Assembly (NCBI RefSeq): GCF_042429765.1
Contig: NZ_JBHLZU010000033.1
Location: forward strand, 1-64,000
Origin: Allokutzneria oryzae
GTDB taxonomy: Bacteria; Actinomycetota; Actinomycetes; Mycobacteriales; Pseudonocardiaceae
Reading direction: 5' to 3'
DNA length: 64,000 nucleotides
The notes under the pieces are model-generated. The model was not told the DNA's origin, did not search any database, and worked only from the letters and a program-made list of their open reading frames with translations. Made by a program: the position numbers and the translations under genes. This document shows, piece by piece, positions 9,081-17,239 of the stretch. Every line of letters begins with the position of its first letter. The first letter of the stretch is position 1.

Positions 9081-10799
9081 ATGGCACAGCTCCGCCTCGC
9101 ACTCGCCCAGGTCAACGCTTGTGTCGGCGATCTCGTCGGCAACTCCAAGCTGATCGTCGAATGGACCCGCAAGGCCGTCGACGATGGCGCCTCGGTCGTC
9201 GCCTTCCCCGAGATGGCGCTCACCGGTTACCCGGTGGAGGACCTGGCGCTGCGCAAGTCCTTCGCGGCGGCGTCGCGGTCCGCGCTGGACGAGGTGGCCG
9301 GGCAGCTGGCCGCCGCCGGTTGCGGGGACGTGCTGGTCGTCGTCGGCTACCTCGACCACGACCACAAGGGCCCGCGCAACGCGGCGGCGCTGATCCACAA
9401 CGGCGCTGTGCTCGGCAGGCTGGCCAAGCACCACCTGCCCAACTACGGCGTCTTCGACGAGGCGCGGTACTTCGTGCCCGGTGACACGCTGCCGATCGTG
9501 CGGCTGCACGGGCTCGACATCGGCGTGGTGATCTGCGAGGACATCTGGCAGGACGGCGGCCCGGTCGCCGCGCTCGGCGAGGCCGGTGTCGACCTGGTGC
9601 TGTGCATCAACGGCTCGCCCTACGAGCGCAACAAGGACGATGCGCGCGGGCCGCTGGTCGCGCGCAGGGCCGCGGAGGCCGGGGCGCCGATGGCCTACGT
9701 GAACCTGGTCGGCGGGCAGGACGAGCTGGTCTTCGACGGCGACTCGCTGATCGCGGCTCCGAGCGGCGAGATCCTGGCGCGGGCCCCGCAGTTCGTCGAG
9801 CACCTGCTCGTGCACGACTTCGACCTCTCCCCCGGCGGCTACGGCAAGACCGGCTCCGTCGGTGGTTTCGAGGTCAGCCGCACCGTGGTCAGCGAGACCC
9901 CGCTCGCGGCCTACGAGCCGCTGCCCGGCACGGTCGCCGAGCCGCTGCGCGAAGAGGCCGAGGTGTGGAACGCCCTGGTCACCGGCTTGCGGGACTACGT
10001 GCGCAAGAACAACTTCCGGTCGGTGGTGTTCGGCTTCTCCGGCGGCATCGACTCGGCCGTGGTGGCCGCGCTGGCCGCGGACGCGCTCGGCGGCGCCGCG
10101 GTGCACGGCGTGGGCATGCCCTCGGAGTACTCCTCGGAGCACTCGCGCTCCGACGCGGCCGACCTGGCGCGGCGGATCGGCGCGCACTTCCAGGAGCTGC
10201 CGATCGGCAGGCAGGTGGAGGTCTTCGTCTCGCAGCTGGGCCTGACCGGGCTGGCCGAGGAGAACATCCAGGCGCGCTGCCGGGGCATGACGCTGATGGC
10301 GCTGTCCAACCAGCACGGGCACCTGGTGCTGGCCACCGGCAACAAGACCGAGCTGGCGGTGGGCTACTCCACGATCTACGGCGACGCGGTCGGCGGGTTC
10401 GCGCCGATCAAGGACGTGCCGAAGACGCTGGTGTGGCGGTTGGCGCGGTGGCGCAACGCCGAGGCGGAGAAGAACGGCGAGGTGCCGCCGATCCCGGAGA
10501 ACTCGATCACCAAGCCGCCGTCGGCGGAGCTGCGGCCCGGACAGGTGGACAGCGACAGCCTGCCGGACTACGAGCTGCTGGACGCGGTGCTCGACGACTA
10601 CATCGAGGGGGACAGCGGCTTCGGCGACCTGGTCGCCGCGGGCTTCGCCCCGGAGCTGGTCGAGCGGGTGCTGCAGCTGGTCGACCGGGCCGAGTACAAG
10701 CGCCGCCAGTACCCGCCGGGCACGAAGATCACCTTCAAGGCCTTCGGCCGCGACCGCCGCCTGCCCATCACCAACGCCTGGCGCGAACACCGCGCCTAA
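9081..10799 (+). CDS. nadE: glutamine-dependent NAD+ synthetase
   Basis: A 572-aa bifunctional enzyme that makes NAD+ from nicotinate adenine dinucleotide, the last step of NAD biosynthesis. The N-terminal nitrilase-type glutaminase domain (about 1-270) has Glu in FPEMAL, Lys in KHHLPNYG and Cys in VICEDIW (about residue 152). The C-terminal synthetase (about 290-572) has the ATP pyrophosphatase loop SGGIDSA near 318. At 572 aa it is shorter than the roughly 680-aa mycobacterial enzyme and belongs to the compact two-domain class. Its 3' end is followed after 12 bp by a large hairpin element. It interrupts the otherwise conserved order between the TAP peptidase and panB. Confidence 0.95.
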   Translation: MAQLRLALAQVNACVGDLVGNSKLIVEWTRKAVDDGASVVAFPEMALTGYPVEDLALRKSFAAASRSALDEVAGQLAAAGCGDVLVVVGYLDHDHKGPRNAAALIHNGAVLGRLAKHHLPNYGVFDEARYFVPGDTLPIVRLHGLDIGVVICEDIWQDGGPVAALGEAGVDLVLCINGSPYERNKDDARGPLVARRAAEAGAPMAYVNLVGGQDELVFDGDSLIAAPSGEILARAPQFVEHLLVHDFDLSPGGYGKTGSVGGFEVSRTVVSETPLAAYEPLPGTVAEPLREEAEVWNALVTGLRDYVRKNNFRSVVFGFSGGIDSAVVAALAADALGGAAVHGVGMPSEYSSEHSRSDAADLARRIGAHFQELPIGRQVEVFVSQLGLTGLAEENIQARCRGMTLMALSNQHGHLVLATGNKTELAVGYSTIYGDAVGGFAPIKDVPKTLVWRLARWRNAEAEKNGEVPPIPENSITKPPSAELRPGQVDSDSLPDYELLDAVLDDYIEGDSGFGDLVAAGFAPELVERVLQLVDRAEYKRRQYPPGTKITFKAFGRDRRLPITNAWREHRA

Positions 10800-10811
10800 C
10801 CCCCTTTTCCG

Positions 10812-10873
10812 GCCATTCGCGGGCTTATGGACGCTTTCGCACGCTCGGCAAGGTCCATAAGCCCGCGAATGGC
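10812..10873. repeat. 62-bp hairpin element, copy 1
   Basis: Perfect 21-bp inverted arms (10812-10832 and 10853-10873; left arm begins GCCATTCGCGGGCTTATGG) flank a 20-base loop. An identical arm pair with a different loop recurs at 50750-50811. It lies 12 bp after the nadE stop and may terminate transcription, although no T-run follows. Both copies are preceded by CCGG. Confidence 0.85.
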
Positions 10874-10991
10874 GTGTGAAGCGTGTCGCAGGGGTGAGCG
10901 GGAGGGGCGGGGGCGTGCCAGGGTGGGTGGGAACACCATCCGCAGACCCAGGGACCAGCCGTGAGGCGGCCTTGAGGGAGGACGGTCAACG

Positions 10992-11852
10992 ATGACCAGC
11001 CATGTCCCGGTGGAAGAGCAAGCGCCGTACGGTGCGGGCGCCGAGCGCAAGCCCGCTCGTCGGGTCCGCGTCCACCACCTTCGTGAGCTCAAGCAGCGCG
11101 GCGAGCCGTGGCCGATGCTCACCGCCTACGACATGTTCACCGCGAAGATCTTCGACGAGGCCGGGATCCCCGTGCTGCTGGTCGGGGACTCCGCCGCGAA
11201 CACCGTGTTCGGCTACTCCAGCTCCCTGCCGGTCAGCGTCGAGGAGCTGATGCCGCTGGTGCGGGCCGTGACCAGGTCGGTCAGCAAGGCGCTCGTCGTC
11301 GCCGACCTGCCCTTCGGCTCCTACCAGATCTCACCGGAGCAGGCGCTCACCACGGCCGTGCGGTTCATGAAGGACGGCCAGGCGCACGCGGTGAAGCTGG
11401 AGGGCGGCAGGCGGTTCGCCCCGCACGTCGAGGCGATCACCGCGGCCGGGGTGCCGGTGATGGGCCACATCGGCTTCACCCCGCAGAGCGAGCACAACCT
11501 CGGTGGCTACCGGGTGCAGGGCCGGGGCGATGCCGCGGAGGACCTGGTCGCCGACGCGCTCGCGCTCCAGGAGGCGGGGGCGTTCGCGGTGGTGCTGGAG
11601 ATGGTGCCCGCCGAGGTCGCCAAGCGGATCACCGCCGAGCTGGTCATCCCGACCGTGGGCATCGGCGCCGGGCCGGACTGCGACGCGCAGGTGCTGGTGT
11701 GGCAGGACATGGCCGGGATGAACCAGGGCAAGGCGCCGCGCTTCGTCAAGCGCTACGCCGACCTGGCCGGGGCGCTCTCGCGGGCCGCCGGGCAGTTCGC
11801 CGCCGAGGTGCGCGGCGGCGAGTTCCCCGGTCCGGAGCACGTTTTCCACTGA
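10992..11852 (+). CDS. panB: 3-methyl-2-oxobutanoate hydroxymethyltransferase
   Basis: A 286-aa PanB that transfers a hydroxymethyl group from methylene-THF to ketoisovalerate, the first committed step to pantothenate and CoA. Family segments are clear: MLTAYDMFTAKIFDEAGI, VGDSAANTVFGY (metal-binding Asp), VKLEGG and GHIGFTPQS. A GGGAGGA ribosome site precedes the ATG. The N-terminus carries about 25 extra residues common in actinobacterial PanB. It stands alone between the nadE hairpin and a strong terminator; panC and panD are not in the window. Confidence 0.96.
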   Translation: MTSHVPVEEQAPYGAGAERKPARRVRVHHLRELKQRGEPWPMLTAYDMFTAKIFDEAGIPVLLVGDSAANTVFGYSSSLPVSVEELMPLVRAVTRSVSKALVVADLPFGSYQISPEQALTTAVRFMKDGQAHAVKLEGGRRFAPHVEAITAAGVPVMGHIGFTPQSEHNLGGYRVQGRGDAAEDLVADALALQEAGAFAVVLEMVPAEVAKRITAELVIPTVGIGAGPDCDAQVLVWQDMAGMNQGKAPRFVKRYADLAGALSRAAGQFAAEVRGGEFPGPEHVFH

Positions 11853-11862
11853 GCTCGGCGGC

Positions 11863-11892
11863 GAAGGGGACCTCCCGCGGGAGGTCCCCTTC
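11863..11892. terminator. bidirectional terminator between panB and the convergent transferase gene
   Basis: A perfect 30-bp palindrome (arms begin GAAGGGGACCTCC) centred at 11877/11878 lies between two convergent genes, 11 bp after the panB stop and 4 bp from the stop codon of the minus-strand gene. It can fold on either strand. Confidence 0.85.
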
Positions 11893-11895
11893 GTG

Positions 11896-12864
11896 CTACC
11901 GCGGCGGAGTGCCCGAGCCGAACGGCCTGCCGCCGAGCGCCTCCCTGCCGTGCGGCTCGTACCAGCCGCGCGGGTCCGGCCCCTGCGGCACGATCAGGCT
12001 CGGGTTCAGCTGGTGGTGGGTGCCGTAGTAGTGCCGCTTGATGTGGTCGAAGTCCACGGTGTCACCGAACCCCGGCGTGCTGAACAGGTCGCGCGCGTAG
12101 GCCCACAGCACCGGCAGCTCCGCGAGCTTGTTCCGGTTGGTCTTGAAGTGGCCGTGGTAGACCGCGTCGAAGCGGACCAGGGTGGTGAACAACCGGACGT
12201 CGGCCTCGGTGATCGTGTCACCGACGAGGTAGCGCTGGTCGGCCAGCCGGGCGGCCAGCGCGTCCAGCCGCTCGAACAACGCGGCGTACGCCTTGTCGTA
12301 GGCCTGCTGCGAGGTCGCGAAACCGCAGCGGTACACGCCGTTGTTGACGTCGCGGTAGACCTCGGCGTTGACCGCGTCGATCTCCTCGCGCAGCGTCTCC
12401 GGGTACAGGTCGGGTGCGCCGGCGCGGTGAAAAGCCTTCCACCGCAAGGAGAAGTCGATGGTGATCTGCGGGTAGTCGTTGGTGACGACCTTGCCGCTGG
12501 GCACGTCGATCAGGCTCGGCACGGTGTAGCGGCCGGAGAACGACGGGTCGGTCGCCAGGTACGCCTCGGACAGGTACCCGATGCCCAGCACGGGATCGCG
12601 GTCGCCGTCGTCGAGGGTGAACCGCCAGCCCTTGTCGTCGCGGATCGGGTCGACGACACCGAGGGAGATGGTGTCCTCAAGGCCGAGCAACCGGCGGACG
12701 ATCACCGCTCGGTGCGCCCACGGACAGGCCAGCGAGACCACCAGCCGGTAGCGACCGGCTTCAGCGGGCCAGTCCGGCGAGCCGATCCGGTCGGTGAAGC
12801 GGTTGGCCTGGCGGACCCACTCGCCGCGCTGGGAGGTTTCGGAGCCGAACTGCGCTGTCGCCAT
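11896..12864 (-). CDS. Xi-class glutathione S-transferase-like (hydroquinone reductase family) protein
   Basis: A 322-aa protein of the YqjG/ECM4 family, which removes thiols from thiol-hydroquinone conjugates by a cysteine mechanism. The thioredoxin-like N-domain has the catalytic SLACPWAHR (about residue 47), then NDYPQITIDF, and the helical domain carries DVRLFTTLVRFDAVYHGHF, all typical of the Xi class. Actinobacteria generally use mycothiol, so the natural thiol is probably mycothiol; that is inference. ATG at 12864 is chosen because it starts the conserved domain and follows AGGTG; the frame continues 52 codons upstream with no conservation. Confidence 0.88.
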   Translation of the reverse strand: MATAQFGSETSQRGEWVRQANRFTDRIGSPDWPAEAGRYRLVVSLACPWAHRAVIVRRLLGLEDTISLGVVDPIRDDKGWRFTLDDGDRDPVLGIGYLSEAYLATDPSFSGRYTVPSLIDVPSGKVVTNDYPQITIDFSLRWKAFHRAGAPDLYPETLREEIDAVNAEVYRDVNNGVYRCGFATSQQAYDKAYAALFERLDALAARLADQRYLVGDTITEADVRLFTTLVRFDAVYHGHFKTNRNKLAELPVLWAYARDLFSTPGFGDTVDFDHIKRHYYGTHHQLNPSLIVPQGPDPRGWYEPHGREALGGRPFGSGTPPR

Positions 12865-12919
12865 GACACCTGACGATAGGGGCTGCCGTCGTGTCCGGCA
12901 GCCCCTCCGCCGGGCGGCG

Positions 12920-13297
12920 TCAGGAGCAGGTGAAGGTGGGTTCCTTGCGGCACAACACGATCGACCCCAGCCCGCCGCGCGTGGTGTAGCTGATCGAGAC
13001 CGGGTAGGTGCCCCGCTCACAGCGGATCGGCGACGGGAAGGCGCTCGGTCCGCCCTGGCCGGAGCGGATCACCTGCACGAAGTGGCAGTGCCCCGGCTCG
13101 TCCACCGTGATGGTGCCCGCGACCAGGACCTCCCGGTCGTCCTTGCCAGGAGCGGCGCCCTTGATCTCGTACGCGCCACTGGCGACAGCCGAGGTTCCGT
13201 CCCGCTTGCTCCACGTGCCGGTCTCGGCGGCGGTAGCGGGCGTCGCGATGGTGACGGCGAGGGCAGCGGTGATCAGCGCGGTTGCCAGCGCTCGCAT
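12920..13297 (-). CDS. small secreted cysteine-containing protein, unknown function
   Basis: 125 aa. An N-terminal Sec signal (MRALATALITAALAVTIATPATAAE) predicts a mature secreted domain of about 100 residues with four cysteines (in GHCHF, IRCERG, LCRKEP and the C-terminal TCS), which could form two disulfides. The ATG at 13297 has a strong GAGGAG site. No family is recognised. It lies 8 bp downstream of the metal-receptor-like gene and is probably in the same transcript. A longer frame running upstream to 13786 overlaps that gene and is not coding. Confidence 0.75.
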   Translation of the reverse strand: MRALATALITAALAVTIATPATAAETGTWSKRDGTSAVASGAYEIKGAAPGKDDREVLVAGTITVDEPGHCHFVQVIRSGQGGPSAFPSPIRCERGTYPVSISYTTRGGLGSIVLCRKEPTFTCS

Positions 13298-13305
13298 GGA
13301 ACTCC

Positions 13306-14082
13306 TCAGCGGTTCAGCGCGGCGGACAGCTCCGCGTGCGCGTCCAGCAGCGACGGACCGTACCAAGTCAGAAAGCGACCGTTGACCAGCACCGACTCGG
13401 CTCCGGGGAAGGCTTCCGGGCCGTCGTCGGCGGTGAACTCGTACGGCTCGTCGGGCAACACCACCAGGTCTGCGACACCATCGCGGAGCAGCCCTTGGAG
13501 CTCGTCGAGCTTGGGACGCGGGTAGCGCTCCGCGTGGTCCGCGTAGGCGTTGGCGACGCCGAGCCTGCGGAGCACGTCGCCCGCGAACGTCTCCCGGCCG
13601 ACGACCACCCACGGCTTGCGCCACACCGGCACGATCGCGGTCGCCGTGACCGGCGGCGGTTCGCGGTTCCACAGGCGCTCCGCCTCGGCCAGCCACTCCG
13701 GCTCCGGCCTGCCGAACGCCTCGGCCAGCAGCCGCCGGATCGAGCGCAGCGCCGCGGGCACGGTCGCCGGGGCCTCGGTCACCCACACCGGCACCCCGGA
13801 CTCGCGCAGCGCGGCGACCTCCTCCGGCCGGTTCTCCTCGGAGTTGGCCACCACCAGGTCCGGCTCCACCGCGAGCACCTCGGCGACCTTCGGGTACTTC
13901 GAACCGCCGATCCTGGGCAGGTCGAGGTCCTCGGGGTGGCTGCAGTAGTCGGTCACCCCGGCCAGGGCGTCGCGGACCTCGCGGGCCAGCACCTCGGTCA
14001 GCGACGGCACCAGCGAGACCACGCGCCTCGGCCGCCAGGCCAGCTCGACCGGAGCGCCGAGGTCGTCGCGTGCCGCCGCCAT
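13306..14082 (-). CDS. metal/cofactor receptor-like periplasmic-binding fold, no signal peptide
   Basis: 258 aa, with the two-lobed helical-backbone fold of BtuF/FepB-type receptors: VVSLVPSLTEVL near the N-terminus, IGGSKYPKVAEVLAVEPDLV, FAGDVLRRLGVANAY, and DLVVLPDEPYEF near the C-terminus. Exported receptors of this family deliver cobalamin or metal chelates to ABC importers. This one has neither a signal peptide nor a lipobox, and no permease or ATPase lies nearby, so it probably acts in the cytoplasm. Its ATG overlaps the TGA of the F420:NADP reductase gene (ATGA), which indicates translational coupling. Confidence 0.75.
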   Translation of the reverse strand: MAAARDDLGAPVELAWRPRRVVSLVPSLTEVLAREVRDALAGVTDYCSHPEDLDLPRIGGSKYPKVAEVLAVEPDLVVANSEENRPEEVAALRESGVPVWVTEAPATVPAALRSIRRLLAEAFGRPEPEWLAEAERLWNREPPPVTATAIVPVWRKPWVVVGRETFAGDVLRRLGVANAYADHAERYPRPKLDELQGLLRDGVADLVVLPDEPYEFTADDGPEAFPGAESVLVNGRFLTWYGPSLLDAHAELSAALNR

Positions 14083-14771
14083 CAGACGTCGGTGATGCGG
14101 ACGCCCGCGTGCGCCTTGTAGCGCTTGTTGATCGCGATCAGGTTGGCGGTGAACGCCTCGACCTGCCCGGCGTTGCGCAGGCGGCCGCCGAAGACACCGC
14201 GCATGCCCGGCACCAGGTCGGCCAGCGCGCGGACGGTGTCGGTGGCTCCGCGGTCGTCGCCGAGCACGAGCACGTCGATGTCCACCTCGGCCACCTCCGG
14301 GTCCGCAAGCAGCACCGCGGAGACGTGGTGGAAGGCCGCGGTGACCCGCGACTCCGGGAGCAGCGCCTCGGCCTGCTGCGCCGCGCTGCCCTCCTCGACC
14401 GGCAGCGCGTAGGGGCCCTTCTTGTCGAAGCCGAGCGGGTTCACGCAGTCGACGACGATCTTCCCGGCGAGCGCGTCGCGCAGCGGCTCCAGCGTCTTGG
14501 CGTGGGCGTCCCACGGCACCGCGACCAGCACGACGTCCGAGCTGGCCGCGCAGGAGGCGTTGTCGGCGCCGGTGACGTCACCCCCGGTCAGCTGGGCCAG
14601 CTCGGCCGCGGCGGCCTCGGCGCGGGCCGCGTCGCGGGAGCCGATGACGACCTTCACCCCGGCCTTCGCCCAGCGGTAGGCCAGGCCCTTGCCTTGCGCA
14701 CCGGTGCCGCCGAACACGCCGACGGTCAGCGAGCGCACGTCGGGCTCGGGCTGCTGGACGGCTTCAGTCAC
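14082..14771 (-). CDS. npdG: F420-dependent NADP reductase
   Basis: 229 aa. It transfers hydride between coenzyme F420 and NADP(H). The N-terminal Rossmann motif VGVFGGTGAQGKGLAYRWA, the phosphate-site IGSRD and the later VPWDAH, DCVNPLGFD and AFHHVSA segments are those of NpdG/Fno. The GTG at 14771 is preceded by a near-perfect GGAGGAA site; upstream codons in the same frame are unsupported. It overlaps the following receptor-like gene by four bases. Presence of the gene implies F420 biosynthesis elsewhere in the genome, as expected for an actinobacterium. Confidence 0.92.
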   Translation of the reverse strand: MTEAVQQPEPDVRSLTVGVFGGTGAQGKGLAYRWAKAGVKVVIGSRDAARAEAAAAELAQLTGGDVTGADNASCAASSDVVLVAVPWDAHAKTLEPLRDALAGKIVVDCVNPLGFDKKGPYALPVEEGSAAQQAEALLPESRVTAAFHHVSAVLLADPEVAEVDIDVLVLGDDRGATDTVRALADLVPGMRGVFGGRLRNAGQVEAFTANLIAINKRYKAHAGVRITDV

Positions 14772-14808
14772 GTCGTTCCTCCGGAAATTCCACTGTGGAC
14801 GGTTCGGC

Positions 14809-16236
14809 TCATGCGGCCTCGAAGGTGACCCGGCGCGCGGCGGGGTCCACCTCCAGCAGCCTGGCCATGATCCGCTGGCCCTCGACCAGCCCCTCGCCCC
14901 GGCACTTGCCGACCACGGGCGGGTCGAGCAGGAAGACCGTTCCGCCGGTCTCCCCACTGGTGCGCAACACCACGGCGGGGAAAAGTCTTCCGACCTGGCC
15001 GGCCAGTGTCCACGCCTCCGCCTGGTCGATGCACGCGCGCTCCACCTGGGCGGCCAGCCGGTCCGAGCTCTCCATCGCCTGCGGCAGCTCCGGCAGCGCC
15101 TCGCGCACCCAGTCCGGCACCTCGCGGCCCGCGGTCACCGCGAGGCAGACCTCGGTGGCGAAGCGGTCGACCAGCCTGCGCAGCGGCGCGGTGACGTGCG
15201 CGTACGGCGCTCCGATGCCCGCGTGCCCGCGCACGTGCGGTGGCGCGCCGTCGAAAGCCGTGTAGCCCGCGCCGCGCAGCAGCCGGGTGGCGTCGTCCAG
15301 CAACGCCATCGTCGCTGGGCTCGCCGGGTCCAGGCCGATCAGGATGCTCGCCGGGTCGGCGTCCTCGGCCCAGTCGATGCCCAGTGCGGCGGCCGAGCGG
15401 CGCAGCTCCACCACGGCCTGCTCCGGCGCGTCCGGCAGCGTCCGCAGCACGCCGACGTTCGCGTCGGTCATGATCCGGGCCGCGCACATCCCGGTGAGCA
15501 GCGAGATCTCCGCGTTCCAGGTCTCGACGTCCAGCCTGGGCCGGATCACCACCCGCCACCCCCCGTTGCCGTCCGGGGCGACCTGCTGTTCGGGGAGTTC
15601 GAGCTCGATCGCGCCACGCGCGGCGGCGGCCTTGCGGCGCAGCTTGCCGAGCTCGGGCAGCGCGGCGATGGACGGGTGCGGTGTGCCCGCCTGGATCGCG
15701 GCGTGCACTCCCGCGTAGTCCAGCCGGGCGACGGAGCGCACCACCGCCCTGCGCAGCTCGACCCGGGTCGGCTCGCCGTCGGAGTCCAGGTCGATGGTCC
15801 ACAGCACCGCCGCCCGCTCCGCGCCGGGCAGCAGGCTGGACGCGCCCTCCGACAGCACCGGCGGGTGCAGCGGAACCGCCCGGTCGGGCAGGTAGAAGGT
15901 CTGGCCGCGTCTGCGGACCTCGGTGTCCAGTGCGCCGTCCGGGCGAATGATCACGCCGAGGTCGGCGATGGCGTAGTGCACCCGGAAGCCCGAACCGAGC
16001 CGTTCGATCAGCACCGCCTGGTCCAGGTCGCGGCTGCCGGGCGGGTCCACGGTGACCAAGGGCAGACCGGTGGCGTCGACCCGGTCCACGCCGTCGGGAA
16101 CGGCGGCGGCGCGCTCGGCCTCGGCCAGCGCGGCGGCGGGGAAGGCGCCGGGCAGGGGGAACTCGGCACGGATGGCGGCGAAGGCCGAAGCGGACAGGGC
16201 GACACCGTTCTGGTCGCCGCCCGCCGCACTCAGCAC
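14809..16236 (-). CDS. RNB-domain ribonuclease (RNase II/R family, short form)
   Basis: 475 aa. A 3'-to-5' exoribonuclease domain with almost no N-terminal cold-shock region and a small C-terminal beta domain. The metal site reads VDPPGSRDLDQA: three of the four acidic residues are present, but the position that is usually a fourth Asp is Gln. Other landmarks: SEGASSLLPG, MRLLT-type segment MCAARIM, and the substrate-gating HAGIGAPYAHVTAPLRR with conserved arginines. Processing or degradation of RNA is the expected role. GTG at 16236 has no clear ribosome site, but a -10 hexamer six bases upstream suggests a leaderless transcript. Confidence 0.88.
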   Translation of the reverse strand: MLSAAGGDQNGVALSASAFAAIRAEFPLPGAFPAAALAEAERAAAVPDGVDRVDATGLPLVTVDPPGSRDLDQAVLIERLGSGFRVHYAIADLGVIIRPDGALDTEVRRRGQTFYLPDRAVPLHPPVLSEGASSLLPGAERAAVLWTIDLDSDGEPTRVELRRAVVRSVARLDYAGVHAAIQAGTPHPSIAALPELGKLRRKAAAARGAIELELPEQQVAPDGNGGWRVVIRPRLDVETWNAEISLLTGMCAARIMTDANVGVLRTLPDAPEQAVVELRRSAAALGIDWAEDADPASILIGLDPASPATMALLDDATRLLRGAGYTAFDGAPPHVRGHAGIGAPYAHVTAPLRRLVDRFATEVCLAVTAGREVPDWVREALPELPQAMESSDRLAAQVERACIDQAEAWTLAGQVGRLFPAVVLRTSGETGGTVFLLDPPVVGKCRGEGLVEGQRIMARLLEVDPAARRVTFEAA

Positions 16237-16242
16237 AGGCCG

Positions 16243-16248
16243 AGCCTA
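16243..16248 (-). promoter_or_regulatory. -10 element of the RNB nuclease gene, probable leaderless promoter
   Basis: Minus strand TAGGCT six bases before the GTG start, the same geometry as at glnA2. No clear -35 box. Confidence 0.45.
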
Positions 16249-16311
16249 ACCGCGCCTTCCGCGGGCGCAGGTCGAAAAACCCGGTGAACAGGCCGTGGCG
16301 AACCGGTGTCC

Positions 16312-16506
16312 CTAGTCCTCGTCATCGGCCCACGCCCGGTCCTTCTCGTCGGCCTGCTCGGTGCGCTGCCGGGCGATCTCCAGCGCGCGCTCCGCCGTCG
16401 CCTTGTCCGGGTAGGGGCCCATCCGGTCGGCGCCACGACAGGTCTTGCCCTGCTCCGCCGCGTGGTGCTTGAGGCAGAAGTACCAAGCGTGCTCCGCGTC
16501 CACCAT
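16312..16506 (-). CDS. small conserved actinobacterial protein
   Basis: 64 aa. The core HAWYFCLKHHAAEQGKTC ... DRMGPYPDKATAERALEIA is a pattern I recognise from small conserved actinobacterial proteins of unknown role; two cysteines and two histidines could bind zinc. The acidic C-terminus ends DDED. The ATG at 16506 begins the conserved part; an upstream GTG at 16536 would add ten residues. AGGCT lies six bases before this ATG, echoing the RNB gene promoter. It is 99 bp downstream of the secretion-like operon. Confidence 0.7.
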   Translation of the reverse strand: MVDAEHAWYFCLKHHAAEQGKTCRGADRMGPYPDKATAERALEIARQRTEQADEKDRAWADDED

Positions 16507-16605
16507 GGACCGAGCCTGACATGCGTGATCGGACATGTCACGCGTCCGGCAAGGTGATCGGCGGGCTCGGCCGGGACATCGCGGACACGGACCGCACCGC
16601 GGGCC

Positions 16606-17208
16606 CTAGCGGCCAGCGCCCCACGGCGGCATGGGCTGGCCGTGCGGGGGCGTCCCCGGCGGTGGCGGCTGGTGGCCGTTGCCCTGCGGGGCGTGCCTGG
16701 GCTGCACCGGCTGCGGGCCGGTGCGCGGCCCACCGTTGTGCGGCCCGGTGTTCTGCGCCATCGGGGGATGCGGGGTCGGCGCGGGCGGCACGTGCCCCGC
16801 CTGCTGCCGCGGGATCGGGTCGAGGCAGGAGACCAGCACCCGCTTGTTCTCCGGGTCCTCGATCCGCTCGCCCGTGCGCTCCCGGTAGACCAGCTCACCG
16901 GTGACGTCGATCTCGGCGAAGCAGCCGACCTCGGCGAGCTGGTCCTCGTCCAGGTCGACCAGCCGCTCGTAGCGCGAGGGGACGACCCGGTAGACCGGCC
17001 AGCGCAGGTGCCCGAACGCCTGGTGGAACTCGGCCATCAGGTGGGCCATCTGCTGCTGCCACGGCAACGGCATGGACTCCGCGAGCGAGCGCGGCAGCAC
17101 GGCGTAACCGGGGTCGACGCCGTGCCGGGCGCCGTTGAGGTAGTCCCGCAACGGCGTGGACGACGCCGGTGGTCCCGCGGGCCGCGGAATCGGCTCGTTG
17201 TTGTACAT
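16606..17208 (-). CDS. hypothetical protein at the end of the secretion-like operon
   Basis: 200 aa, no membrane span or signal. The N-terminal two thirds are ordinary soluble sequence (LPWQQQMAHLMAEFHQAFGHLRWPVYRV), and the last 65 residues are Pro/Gly/Gln/His-rich and disordered. A GGAGGGG site precedes the ATG at 17208. It is 31 bp downstream of the NlpC/P60 gene and likely co-transcribed. I do not recognise a domain. Its position suggests a cytoplasmic accessory or substrate of the envelope machine. Confidence 0.7.
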   Translation of the reverse strand: MYNNEPIPRPAGPPASSTPLRDYLNGARHGVDPGYAVLPRSLAESMPLPWQQQMAHLMAEFHQAFGHLRWPVYRVVPSRYERLVDLDEDQLAEVGCFAEIDVTGELVYRERTGERIEDPENKRVLVSCLDPIPRQQAGHVPPAPTPHPPMAQNTGPHNGGPRTGPQPVQPRHAPQGNGHQPPPPGTPPHGQPMPPWGAGR

Positions 17209-17239
17209 CCCTGCCCCTCCCAAGTCCCCGCTCCGCGGG

